Below, piece by piece: positions 7,812 to 15,191 of a DNA stretch of 15,947 bases (position 1 is the stretch's first letter; each line of letters opens with the position of its first letter). Location: positions 1-15,947 of the forward strand of contig DIVM01000010.1 in NCBI GenBank assembly GCA_002435835.1, given 5' to 3'. The notes below the pieces were generated by a model. That model worked only from the letters and a program-made list of their open reading frames with translations. It was not told the DNA's origin and made no database searches. The DNA comes from Firmicutes bacterium UBA6132. GTDB taxonomy: Bacteria > Bacillota_A > Clostridia > Tissierellales > Sedimentibacteraceae. A program made the position numbers and the translations under genes.

Positions 7812-8339
7812 ATGATAGAAACTAAACGGTTATATATAGTTGAAGCTAAAGAAGAAGATATTACAATCATTATGGAAATGGAAAACCATAAGGATAATAA
7901 AGATTTTGTATGGAAAGGTACATATAAAGATCATTTAGCTGAAATAAAGGATGATAGTTTTTTACTTTTTGTAATTAAAAATAAAGAAGACAATTCAATA
8001 ATTGGATTTGCTCTAAATAAATTAGATTTCAAATCAAATATATTTGAGCTTAGAAGAATTGTTATTTCTAAAAAAGGTATGGGGTATGGAAAAGAAGTTA
8101 TGAATGCACTGATAAAATATGCATTTGAAGAAAGAAATATGAATCGCTTGTGGTTAGATGTGTATCCTGATAATGTAATAGGTATAAAACTATATGAAAG
8201 TATTGGAATGCATTGTGACGGAATATTAAGACAAAACTATAAATCTGAAAGAGGTTATTTGGATCAGATAATTTATTCTATTTTAAAAAGTGAATACTTT
8301 CAAAAAATAAGCAAATTTAAAAGGAGATTAAATGAGTAA
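7812..8339 (+). CDS. GNAT-family N-acetyltransferase (second, RimL-like)
   Basis: 175-residue acetyltransferase similar to the RimJ/RimL branch of GNAT proteins; the acceptor is not known. Visible are the N-terminal MIETKRLYIVEAKEEDI and the acetyl-CoA loop RRIVISKKGMGYGKEVMNALIKYAF (about 81-105, with GMGYGK). The motif B segment is RLWLDVYPDNVIGIKLYESIGMHCDG, then the typical LRQNYKSERGYLDQIIYSIL end. GGAGGTG is 5-6 bases before the ATG. The gene is divergent from the exporter. Its last codons also hold an AAAGGAG and an ATG that overlap the stop (see findings). It is not closely related to the first GNAT gene, so the two do not look like a duplication. Confidence 0.87.
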   Translation: MIETKRLYIVEAKEEDITIIMEMENHKDNKDFVWKGTYKDHLAEIKDDSFLLFVIKNKEDNSIIGFALNKLDFKSNIFELRRIVISKKGMGYGKEVMNALIKYAFEERNMNRLWLDVYPDNVIGIKLYESIGMHCDGILRQNYKSERGYLDQIIYSILKSEYFQKISKFKRRLNE

Positions 8340-8357
8340 TAAAAATATCTCTAAATA
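8331..8357 (+). pseudogene. Possible start of a decayed downstream gene (8 codons)
   Basis: AAAGGAG within the end of the second GNAT gene is followed, 5 bases on, by ATG at 8331, overlapping the GNAT stop as in coupled operons. The frame encodes MSNKNISK and stops. Shortly after, another frame reads ITIVGYILNKI before a stop. This could be the start of a gene lost by frameshifts, a tiny peptide, or coincidence. Confidence 0.25.
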
Positions 8358-8609
8358 ACGATTGTTGGATATATCCTAAATAAAATTTAGAAATATATTT
8401 AATATGTAAATTAGAATTTCAAAATGTACAAATATTATAATTTGCAGGTTTATTAATAGATGTAAATTTTTTATGATTAGCTTGATGATAAAGTATCACA
8501 TAATTGAACTGTTTATATACAAAATCATTAATTTATAATATAATATCTTAAGTATGAAAAATTAAAATACATATATCTTAATTTACAGTTTGATGAAATA
8601 GGGGTAAAA

Positions 8610-9641
8610 ATGAGTTATAAAATAGTATCTGATTTAGTAAATAAAAGCAAAATTCCATCATGTATTTTGTTATATGGAACTGAGGATTTTTTGATTGATA
8701 AAGCAGTTAATGCTACAAAGCTTAAATATATAGATAAAAATTATGAAGATATGAATTACATAGAATTTGATAAAATAGAAGATGATTTTGAATCTTTTTA
8801 TGAATTTATAACAACATTTCCATTTTTATCTGAGAAAAAAATATGTGTAGTTAAAGAAGCAGAATTTTTAACTTCAACTAAAAGTTTAAATAAAATAGAC
8901 GAAGAAAAAATAATTAATTTTATTGAAAACAAATATGATTCTTGTATTTTAATGTTTCTTATTAAAGGTAAAAAAGCAGATTCAAGAAAAAAAATAGTTA
9001 AAATGTTAAAGGAATCAAAATCCATATATGAAATTAATAAACTTTCTGAAGGTGAACTTAGCAAATATATTCAAGATAATTTTAAAGAAAATAAAATTGA
9101 TATAAGCTTAATGGATGCAGATTATATTGCTAATAATTCAGGTTATTTAGAATATGAAAGCACTATTTCATTATATGAAGTAAATAATGAAATAGATAAA
9201 CTTTCATCTTATTGCATGAATGAAAAGAAAGTTAAAAGGGATGATATAGACAATCTTATGATAAAATCCATTGAAAGCAATATTTTTAAATTAGTGGATT
9301 ATATTTGTGAAAGTCAAAAGGAAAAAGCTTTGGAAATATTGGAAGATATGTTATTAAACAATACGCCTGAACAATATATTATATATATGATTATAAGGCA
9401 GTACAGAATGATTTATCAATATATTTTGTTATCAAACAAAGGGTACAATATGGATGATATAATGGATAAAATGAAAATTAAAAAATTTGTTGCCAGCAAG
9501 CTATCAAAACTTTCTAAAAATTTGAGTATTAAAAAAATTGATGGCTACATGGAGCATTTTTTACAAATAGATAAAAAGATTAAAACTGGTGAAATAGATA
9601 AGAAAGTTGGACTTGAGATTATTACAAATGGAATTGCATGA
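8610..9641 (+). CDS. holA: DNA polymerase III subunit delta
   Basis: Delta subunit of the clamp loader, which opens the beta clamp and loads it on primed DNA together with delta-prime and DnaX. The 343 residues match the family length. Domain I (about 1-140) starts with ILLYGTEDFLIDKAV, the degenerate nucleotide-fold segment typical of delta, and holds FPFLSEKKICVVKEAEFL (about 70-87), the region that contacts the clamp. Domain II is about 140-215. Domain III (about 215-340) is helical, with the conserved run NIFKLVDYICESQKEKALEIL and the end KIDGYMEHFLQIDKKIKTGEI. An AGGGG ribosome binding site precedes the ATG by about 6 bases. A weak promoter candidate upstream is TTGAAC (8504-8509) with ATTAAT (8527-8532), 17 apart. 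It ends toward rpsT on the other strand. Confidence 0.93.
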   Translation: MSYKIVSDLVNKSKIPSCILLYGTEDFLIDKAVNATKLKYIDKNYEDMNYIEFDKIEDDFESFYEFITTFPFLSEKKICVVKEAEFLTSTKSLNKIDEEKIINFIENKYDSCILMFLIKGKKADSRKKIVKMLKESKSIYEINKLSEGELSKYIQDNFKENKIDISLMDADYIANNSGYLEYESTISLYEVNNEIDKLSSYCMNEKKVKRDDIDNLMIKSIESNIFKLVDYICESQKEKALEILEDMLLNNTPEQYIIYMIIRQYRMIYQYILLSNKGYNMDDIMDKMKIKKFVASKLSKLSKNLSIKKIDGYMEHFLQIDKKIKTGEIDKKVGLEIITNGIA

Positions 9642-9669
9642 TTAATTTGATATTCATATTTTAATATAA

Positions 9670-9789
9670 AATGATTTACAACCCATATTTAATTATAAAA
9701 TACCTTTAGATTTTCCAGAACAATATGAATGGAAATATTTAGAGCAAGGGCCAGAAGTGTGGAGAGTTGAAGTTACTAAAATTAAATAA
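9670..9789 (+). pseudogene. C-terminal gene fragment of unknown family
   Basis: A 39-codon open frame without a normal start ends in a clearly protein-like stretch, PLDFPEQYEWKYLEQGPE followed by VWRVEVTKIK and TAA. An ATG at 9671 opens the neighbouring frame (MIYNPYLIIKYL, stop at 9707-9709). One base change in the A-run at 9697-9700 would join MIYNPYLIIK to IPLDFPEQ. It is therefore either a short frameshifted gene or the tail of a lost one. No ribosome binding site is seen. I cannot name the family. It lies in the 309-base space between holA and rpsT. Confidence 0.5.
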
Positions 9790-9800
9790 TACTTTGTCAT

Positions 9801-9834
9801 AAAAAAAAGACCCATAAGGGTCTTTTTAATTTTT
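9801..9834. terminator. Bidirectional terminator between holA and rpsT
   Basis: A perfect 10-bp stem (9804-9813 with 9818-9827: AAAAAGACCC and its complement) has a 4-base loop ATAA. T runs follow on the plus strand (9823-9834). On the minus strand the eight As at 9801-9808 become a T run. It can end holA from the left and rpsT from the right. Confidence 0.9.
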
Positions 9835-9836
9835 CA

Positions 9837-9885
9837 AGATTCATCAACTAACATCACAACTCATATGAGGTTAGTTGATGAATCT
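9837..9885. repeat. Long perfect hairpin in the rpsT 3' region
   Basis: AGATTCATCAACTAAC (9837-9852) is perfectly complementary to 9870-9885, a 16-bp stem with a 17-base loop. The loop contains its own 10-bp palindrome CTCATATGAG (9860-9869). The tract that follows on either strand is only weakly T-rich, so it is not a standard terminator; it may protect the rpsT or holA transcript end, or be a remnant of an inserted element. Confidence 0.75.
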
Positions 9886-9910
9886 TTAAATTTAGTGATC
9901 AAGAATCAAG

Positions 9911-9941
9911 GTTCAGAGGGTGGATAATCCACCAACTGAAT
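9911..9941. repeat. Two-part hairpin just after the rpsT stop
   Basis: TTCAG (9912-9916) pairs with CTGAA (9936-9940), and GGTGG (9919-9923) with CCACC (9929-9933), separated by a 2x2 internal loop and closed by a 5-base loop. It starts 10 bases after the rpsT stop on the minus strand and is more GC-rich than its surroundings. No T run follows directly. Confidence 0.6.
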
Positions 9942-9950
9942 ATAATAAGA

Positions 9951-10214
9951 TTAAGCTATTTTGTTTAACTTAAGAGTTAATCTACTAACTTTTCTTGATG
10001 CTGCATTTTTGTGAATAGTGTTTTTAGCAGCAGCTTGATATAATTTTTTCTCGCATACAGTTAAATATCCTTTAGCTTTTTCAACGTTACCTTCATTTAT
10101 AGCAGCTTCAAACTTTTTAATAAAAGTTTTTATTTCTGACTTTCTGCTTTTGTTAACTTCAGTTTTTTTGTTGATAACTAATATTCTCTTCTTAGCGGAT
10201 TTAATATTTGCCAA
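9951..10214 (-). CDS. rpsT: Small ribosomal subunit protein bS20
   Basis: Primary binding protein of 16S rRNA in the small subunit. The 87-residue product begins MANIKSAKKRILVINKK and continues basic and helical, ending SRKVSRLTLKLNKIA, all typical of S20. The start is TTG at 10214. An apparent GTG start at 10223 would add three residues, but it lies inside the AGGAGGTG ribosome binding site, whose spacing of 6-7 bases fits the TTG. E. coli rpsT also starts with UUG and is controlled by its own product; similar control here is only an inference. It is transcribed against holA and divergent from gpr, from its own promoter about 80-105 bases upstream. Confidence 0.96.
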   Translation of the reverse strand: MANIKSAKKRILVINKKTEVNKSRKSEIKTFIKKFEAAINEGNVEKAKGYLTVCEKKLYQAAAKNTIHKNAASRKVSRLTLKLNKIA

Positions 10215-10292
10215 ATCCTTCACCTCCTTTAATGCTCTTAATATTTTAACACATTATATTTATAAAGTGATAATATTTTAGACAGCTATTCA

Positions 10293-10321
10293 ATTATACA
10301 GGTTAATCAAACAAAAATCAA
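10293..10321 (-). promoter_or_regulatory. Sigma-A promoter of rpsT
   Basis: Read on the minus strand, TTGATT (10321-10316) and a perfect TATAAT (10298-10293) are 17 bases apart. Initiation near 10286 leaves a leader of about 70 bases before the TTG start, long enough for structure or autoregulation. Confidence 0.6.
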
Positions 10322-10409
10322 TAGTAAAGAATAAAAAAGTTAAAAAATTAAATAATACGTAATATATGAATTGTTTGGTCAAATCCTGTAGTAATAATAT
10401 AAATTTAAT

Positions 10410-10416
10410 CATATTA
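10410..10416 (+). promoter_or_regulatory. Possible sigma-G -10 element of gpr
   Basis: CATATTA matches the known sigma-G -10 pattern (CATHHTA), and gpr is a forespore gene in Bacillus. The matching -35 (GHATR) is poor: GTAGT at 10388-10392 with a 17-base spacer fits 3 of 5. Such a 7-base match is common in this AT-rich DNA. Confidence 0.25.
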
Positions 10417-10462
10417 TATCAATTTATATAGTTTTTAGCAAATAAAATTTTTTGGAGGAATT

Positions 10463-11407
10463 ATGGGAATTATGTATAGAACAGATTTAGCTTATGAAGC
10501 AAGTGAATCATTGGCTCAACAAATTGAGGGCGTTATCTTAAAGACAAATAGGTTAAAACATGGAGAATTAATTGATCTTGAAATTCAAAATGAGGAAGCA
10601 GAAAAAAAGTTAGGTAAGAAAAGAGGAAAGTACATAACTTATGAATCATATAATTTAAAAAATTTGAGCAGGGATGATAAAAATGATGTGATTGAAATTT
10701 TATCTAATAGCATCAAAAATATATCTAATTTAAATCGAGAAAAAGTTTTAGTAGTAGGTCTTGGCAATAGAAGAATAACTGCAGATGCATTAGGACCTCG
10801 AGTAACTGATAAAATTAAAGTTACAAGACAATTTTTTAAAGCATACAACAAAGAATATGATGAAGATTATAATGAAGTTTCCATATTAGCACCTGGAGTT
10901 TTAGGGATGACTGGTATTGAAACAATTAATACAATAGTTGGAGTTGTAGAAAAAATAAAACCAACATTATTAATTATAATAGATGCGTTAGCATCTCGCA
11001 AAATGAAAAGACTATGCTCTGTAGTGCAAATAACAGATGCAGGAATAGAGCCAGGTTCAGGAATTGGAAATATGCAAGGCTCTTTAAATGAAGATACACT
11101 TGGTGTTAAAGTTATTGCAATTGGTATTCCAACTGTTGTGGATACAGCAACTATAGTTAATGACACAATTGATTTAATGGAAGAAACTTTAAGAGGTAAA
11201 ACAGATGATGTAGGTCAAATAATGGGTGTTTTAAGTGATTTACAAAGTCATGAAAAACATATGTTTATAAAAGAAATTTTAAGTCCAATGTACAATGAAT
11301 CAATTGTAACACCAAGCGGAATTGATGAATTAATAGAAGATTTGTCAGATATATTAGCTGAATCAATAAATAAGGCAGTCCATCCAGGATATGAATTAAA
11401 ATATTAG
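10463..11407 (+). CDS. gpr: Germination protease GPR (spore protease)
   Basis: Spore core endopeptidase that degrades the DNA-protecting small acid-soluble proteins during germination; family A25. The 314 residues carry the N-terminal signature RTDLAYEA (6-13). The two conserved aspartates are D108 in TADALGPRV and D174 in IIDALASR. Their spacing of 66 equals that of D127 and D193 in the B. megaterium enzyme. Other family marks are GLGNRRIT (about 99-106), LAPGVLGMTGIET (142-154) and PGSGIGNMQGSLN (197-209). Only five residues precede RTDLA, so the autocleaved propeptide would be very short compared with about 15 in Bacillus. GGAGG is 4 bases before this ATG; a second ATG at 10472 would be 13 bases away and shorten it to two residues. 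It precedes spoIIP, a common arrangement. Confidence 0.95.
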   Translation: MGIMYRTDLAYEASESLAQQIEGVILKTNRLKHGELIDLEIQNEEAEKKLGKKRGKYITYESYNLKNLSRDDKNDVIEILSNSIKNISNLNREKVLVVGLGNRRITADALGPRVTDKIKVTRQFFKAYNKEYDEDYNEVSILAPGVLGMTGIETINTIVGVVEKIKPTLLIIIDALASRKMKRLCSVVQITDAGIEPGSGIGNMQGSLNEDTLGVKVIAIGIPTVVDTATIVNDTIDLMEETLRGKTDDVGQIMGVLSDLQSHEKHMFIKEILSPMYNESIVTPSGIDELIEDLSDILAESINKAVHPGYELKY

Positions 11408-11476
11408 AAATATTGAGAGTATTATAATATATTTGAATTAAAATCTTGACTTGTAATAATATTGTAAAAAAAAACT

Positions 11477-11506
11477 GTGTTATTCCGGAAACAATACACA
11501 TATACA
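11477..11506 (+). promoter_or_regulatory. Sigma-E-like promoter of spoIIP with overlapping hairpin
   Basis: GTGTTATT (11477-11484) fits the Bacillus sigma-E -35 pattern in 6 of 8 positions. After 14 bases, CATATACA (11499-11506) fits the -10 in 6 of 8. SpoIIP is a mother-cell gene, so the class makes sense. The same bases form an imperfect hairpin: TGTGTTATT (11476-11484) with AATACACA (11493-11500), one bulged T, loop with CCGG. Confidence 0.4.
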
Positions 11507-11546
11507 TTAATATATTACTTTTGAGAAAATATGTGGAGTTGAGATT

Positions 11547-12701
11547 ATGATGAGAAGAAGTAGAAGAAGAAGAAGGAATAACCAAGGTACAACATTTTAT
11601 ATGGTAATGTCCATATTTTGCTTAGTAATACTTTTTGCGGGATATAGTTTTGTACACAATCTTGCAGAATCACGAAAGACAGCTGAGGATATTGCTACCA
11701 TATCAATTAGTGAAGATAAAAATAATTCTTCAAAACAATACGATAATATAGTTGATAAAATTATGTCGTATTTCAATATTTTCCTTCAAGAAACATTTAA
11801 GGAAAAAGAAACAGAAACATTTATTGAAAATAATCAAGGCAGCATCATAGAAAATAAAGATGAAACTAAAAACGATATTATTAAAGTTAATGAGACAGAA
11901 GCTACTCAAGAAGGTGATGCTATAATATACAACGGTGAAAAAAATGAAACGGATACAGTTGAAACCACAGTATATTTAGCTAATAACAGAAAAGAAGAAT
12001 TTTTCAAAGTAATTGAATCACCTTCTTCAAGGAGCAGCGTCAAACGGGAAATTCCAGTAGATGCTGCTTCTATTAATCAGAATACAAATATAGTATTATA
12101 TCATACACATGGTACCGAAGCATACTTGCCGATTAAAGAAGGGAATTACAGAACTCAGGATACAAAATATAATGTTATGGGATTAGGAGAACAAATAACA
12201 AACATTTTAACGGAAAACGGAGTTAATATTACCCACTTAAAAGATTACAATGATTATCCAGATTACAATTCTTCATATAAAAATTCTAATAATGCAGTTA
12301 AGCAAGTTTTGTCCAACAATAAAAAAAATATACTTATTGATTTACATCGTGATGGAGCTGATGAAAATTCAAGTTATGAGGAATTTTTATCAAGAGTTAA
12401 ATCTACTGAAATTAACGGCAAAACAGCTGCTACATTTACATTAGTTGTTGGAGATAGTAATGGAAACTTTAATGAACTAAAACAAACAGCTCAAATTGTA
12501 TATGATACAGCTAATGAACTATATCCTAATTTATGCAGGGAAGTTGTTGTTAGAGAAGGAAAATATTTTAATCAATATTTATCTGATAATGCTATGTTAG
12601 TTGAAATAGGAAGTTCATTAAATACTATTGAAGAAGCAGAATATACTGCAGACTTGTTCGCTGAGATACTTATAAAATCAATTGAGAAAATTAACAATTA
12701 A
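11547..12701 (+). CDS. spoIIP: Stage II sporulation protein P (SpoIIP)
   Basis: Peptidoglycan amidase and endopeptidase of the engulfment machine with SpoIID and SpoIIM, anchored in the mother-cell membrane. The 384 residues start with a very basic cytoplasmic tail (RRSRRRRR), followed by one membrane helix (about 17-36) and a low-complexity acidic linker (about 45-160). The catalytic domain is about 170-380. Its metal and catalytic motifs are present: YHTHGTE (H186, H188, E191), DLHRDGA (H267) and LVEIGSS (E353), plus the family end NQYLSDNAMLVEIG. A GGAG sits 8 bases before the first of two adjacent ATG codons. It follows gpr by 139 bases with a sigma-E-like promoter in the gap. Confidence 0.95.
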   Translation: MMRRSRRRRRNNQGTTFYMVMSIFCLVILFAGYSFVHNLAESRKTAEDIATISISEDKNNSSKQYDNIVDKIMSYFNIFLQETFKEKETETFIENNQGSIIENKDETKNDIIKVNETEATQEGDAIIYNGEKNETDTVETTVYLANNRKEEFFKVIESPSSRSSVKREIPVDAASINQNTNIVLYHTHGTEAYLPIKEGNYRTQDTKYNVMGLGEQITNILTENGVNITHLKDYNDYPDYNSSYKNSNNAVKQVLSNNKKNILIDLHRDGADENSSYEEFLSRVKSTEINGKTAATFTLVVGDSNGNFNELKQTAQIVYDTANELYPNLCREVVVREGKYFNQYLSDNAMLVEIGSSLNTIEEAEYTADLFAEILIKSIEKINN

Positions 12702-12704
12702 TGC

Positions 12705-12733
12705 TTTAACTATTACATAAATTTTGATATAAT
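12705..12733 (+). promoter_or_regulatory. Sigma-A promoter of lepA (extended -10)
   Basis: TTTAAC (12705-12710) and TATAAT (12728-12733) are 17 bases apart, with TG one base before the -10 (TGATATAAT). Initiation near 12740 gives a 30-base leader. It starts 4 bases after the spoIIP stop and separates vegetative lepA from the sporulation genes. Confidence 0.62.
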
Positions 12734-12771
12734 ACCCTATAAAGTAACAATTTTATGGAGGTTTAATTTAC

Positions 12772-14577
12772 TTGGACAGAAAAAAATATATAAGAAACTT
12801 TTCAATAATAGCTCACATAGATCACGGTAAGAGTACACTTGCAGATAGGTTAATAGAAAACACTGGTCTTCTAAGTCACCGTGAAATGCAGGAACAAGTT
12901 TTAGACAACATGGATTTAGAAAGAGAAAGAGGAATAACCATAAAGCTTCAGGCAATAAGCTTATTGTATAAAGCTCAAGATGGTAATGAATACACATTAA
13001 ATTTAATAGATACTCCAGGTCATGTGGATTTTAACTATGAAGTATCAAGAAGTTTAGCAGCATGTGAGGGTGCAATATTAGTAGTTGATGCGGCTCAAGG
13101 AATCGAAGCACAAACATTAGCTAATGTTTATCTTGCATTGGATCAAAACTTAGAAATTGTGCCAGTTATCAACAAAATAGATTTGCCAAGTGCAAGACCT
13201 GATGAAATTAAGCAGGAAATTGAAGACATAATAGGACTTGATTGTGCAGATGCACCTCTCATTTCTGCTAAAGAAAATATAAATATAGACCAAGTTTTAG
13301 AAGCAGTTGTAAAACATGTTCCACCTCCAACTGGAGAAGAAGATGCACCTTTAAAAGCACTTGTATTTGATTCTTACTATGATTCCTACAAAGGGGTTAT
13401 AGCATTTATAAGAGTTAAAGAAGGACAAGTGAAAAAAGGCGATAGAATCAAAATGATGGCTACGGGCAAAACATTTGACGTAACAGAAGTAGGAATAATA
13501 TCTCCAACTCAAAAGCCAATGGACGCTTTATATTCAGGCGACGTTGGTTATTTGTGTGCCAGCATGAAAGATGTTAAAAGCTGTCAAGTGGGCGACACAA
13601 TAACTAGTTTAGAAAAACCTGCAAAAGAGCCTTTACCTGGATATAAAAAAGTTACATCCATGGTTTATTGTGGAGTTTATCCTGCTGAAGGAGAAGACTT
13701 TAACGAAGTAAGAGATGCTTTAGAAAAATTACAAGTTAATGATGCATCATTGTTGTTTGAACCTGAAACATCAGTTGCATTAGGATTTGGATTTAGATGT
13801 GGTTTCTTAGGTCTTTTACATATGGAAATTATTCAGGAAAGACTTGAAAGAGAATTTAATTTAAACATAATTGCAACAACACCAAGCGTAATTTATAAAA
13901 TTTATAAAACAGATGGTACAAAGATTGAAATGCAAAATCCAACAAACATGCCTCCTGTTCAAGAAATAGATTATATGGAAGAACCTATAGTTAAAGCTTC
14001 TATCATGACTCCTACTGAATATGTTGGAGCTATAATGGACCTTTGTCAAAAGAGAAGGGGCATATTTGAGAACATGGAGTATTTAGAAGCAACTAGGGTA
14101 ATACTACATTATAAACTACCTTTAAATGAGGTAATTTATGATTTCTTTGATGCGTTAAAATCTAAAACAAGAGGATATGCATCATTTGATTACGAACTTT
14201 GTGGTTATGAAAGATCAGAACTTGTGAAACTTGATATATTAATAAATGCAGAATTAGTTGATGCTTTTTCAATTATAGTTCACGAAGAAAAAGCATATGA
14301 AAGAGGAAAAGGGATAGTTGAAAAATTAAAGGATGTTATACCAAGACATATGTTTGCTGTTCCTTTACAAGCTGCAATAGGATCTAAAATAATTGCCCGT
14401 GAAACAGTAAGAGCAATGAGAAAAGACGTTTTAGCTAAATGTTACGGCGGTGACATAACAAGAAAGAAAAAACTTCTTGAAAAACAAAAAGAAGGTAAAA
14501 AGCGTATGAGACAAATAGGAAGTGTAGAAGTACCTCAAGAAGCTTTCTTGGCTGTATTAAAATTTGATGAAGATTAA
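12772..14577 (+). CDS. lepA: Translation elongation factor 4 (LepA)
   Basis: Ribosome-binding GTPase that helps ribosome assembly and function under stress. The 601-residue length is normal for the family. GTPase motifs are AHIDHGKS (14-21), RGIT (53-56), DTPGH (80-84), NKID (134-137) and SAK (165-167). Domain 2 follows (about 185-280), then the LepA-specific part with [15 protein letters not shown] (about 341-355), and the LepA-specific C-terminus with [18 protein letters not shown] and [23 protein letters not shown]. The start is TTG with GGAGGT 9 bases upstream, giving [11 protein letters not shown] as in homologues. Codon use is less AT-extreme than in comEC, fitting a better expressed gene. 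lemA follows after 22 bases, so both are probably on one transcript. Confidence 0.98.
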   Translation: MDRKKYIRNFSIIAHIDHGKSTLADRLIENTGLLSHREMQEQVLDNMDLERERGITIKLQAISLLYKAQDGNEYTLNLIDTPGHVDFNYEVSRSLAACEGAILVVDAAQGIEAQTLANVYLALDQNLEIVPVINKIDLPSARPDEIKQEIEDIIGLDCADAPLISAKENINIDQVLEAVVKHVPPPTGEEDAPLKALVFDSYYDSYKGVIAFIRVKEGQVKKGDRIKMMATGKTFDVTEVGIISPTQKPMDALYSGDVGYLCASMKDVKSCQVGDTITSLEKPAKEPLPGYKKVTSMVYCGVYPAEGEDFNEVRDALEKLQVNDASLLFEPETSVALGFGFRCGFLGLLHMEIIQERLEREFNLNIIATTPSVIYKIYKTDGTKIEMQNPTNMPPVQEIDYMEEPIVKASIMTPTEYVGAIMDLCQKRRGIFENMEYLEATRVILHYKLPLNEVIYDFFDALKSKTRGYASFDYELCGYERSELVKLDILINAELVDAFSIIVHEEKAYERGKGIVEKLKDVIPRHMFAVPLQAAIGSKIIARETVRAMRKDVLAKCYGGDITRKKKLLEKQKEGKKRMRQIGSVEVPQEAFLAVLKFDED

Positions 14578-14599
14578 AAACTAAAAAAGAGGTGATTTT

Positions 14600-15166
14600 A
14601 TGAAAAAAGGTATGATTGCTTTAATTGTAGTAGTTGTAGTAATTATTGGGTTAATTGCAAGCGTGTTTGGTTCGTACAACACTTTAGTATCTTTAGATGA
14701 AGAAGTTAATACTCAATGGGCTAATGTTGAAAGTAAACTTCAAAGAAGATTTGACTTAATTCCAAATCTTGTGGAATCAGTTAAAGGTGCTATGGCACAG
14801 GAAAAAGAAGTTTTTACTGCAATAGCAGATGCAAGAGCTAAAATGGCTGGAGCAGGTAGTACTGATGAAAGAGTTCAAGCATCTAATGAATTAGAAGGTG
14901 CTCTTTCAAGATTGTTAGTAGTTGTTGAAAATTATCCTGAATTAAAATCTAATCAAAATGTAACTGCTTTAATGGATGAATTAGCAGGAACAGAAAACCG
15001 TATATCCACTGAAAGAGACAGATATAATGAAGTTGTTAAAAAATATAACTCAAAAGTAAGAAGTTTTCCTACAAATATATTAGCTGGTATTTTTAATTTT
15101 GACCAAAGACCATATTTTGAAGCAACACAAGGAGCTGAAACAGCTCCACAAGTAAATTTTCAATAA
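14600..15166 (+). CDS. lemA: LemA-family membrane protein
   Basis: 188-residue LemA protein: an N-terminal membrane helix (about 4-25), then a long helical-bundle domain outside or on the membrane. Visible marks are the family segment YNTLVSLDEEVNTQWANVES, RRFDLIPNLVESVKG (about 49-63), the central LSRLLVVVENYPELKS (about 102-117), and AGTENRISTERDRYNEVVKKYN (about 129-150). It ends with FPTNILAGIFNFDQRPYFEA. The biochemical role is not established. GAGGTG is 5-6 bases before the ATG. It is followed after 25 bases by a TPM-domain gene, a pair seen in many bacteria, which suggests a joint envelope function. Confidence 0.93.
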   Translation: MKKGMIALIVVVVVIIGLIASVFGSYNTLVSLDEEVNTQWANVESKLQRRFDLIPNLVESVKGAMAQEKEVFTAIADARAKMAGAGSTDERVQASNELEGALSRLLVVVENYPELKSNQNVTALMDELAGTENRISTERDRYNEVVKKYNSKVRSFPTNILAGIFNFDQRPYFEATQGAETAPQVNFQ

Positions 15167-15191
15167 TATTATTTAAAGAAAGAAGGCTTAT

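Noticed and set aside
8798..9064. Minus-strand open frame within holA
   Set aside because: It lies wholly in holA, whose protein is conserved along its length; the opposite frame is a by-product of AT-rich codons.
10215..10223. GTG start for rpsT adding three residues
   Set aside because: The GTG is part of the AGGAGGTG ribosome binding site; the TTG after it gives the usual MANIKSAKK start.
10639..11166. Minus-strand open frames within gpr
   Set aside because: They mirror a well supported gpr reading frame and lack ribosome binding sites.
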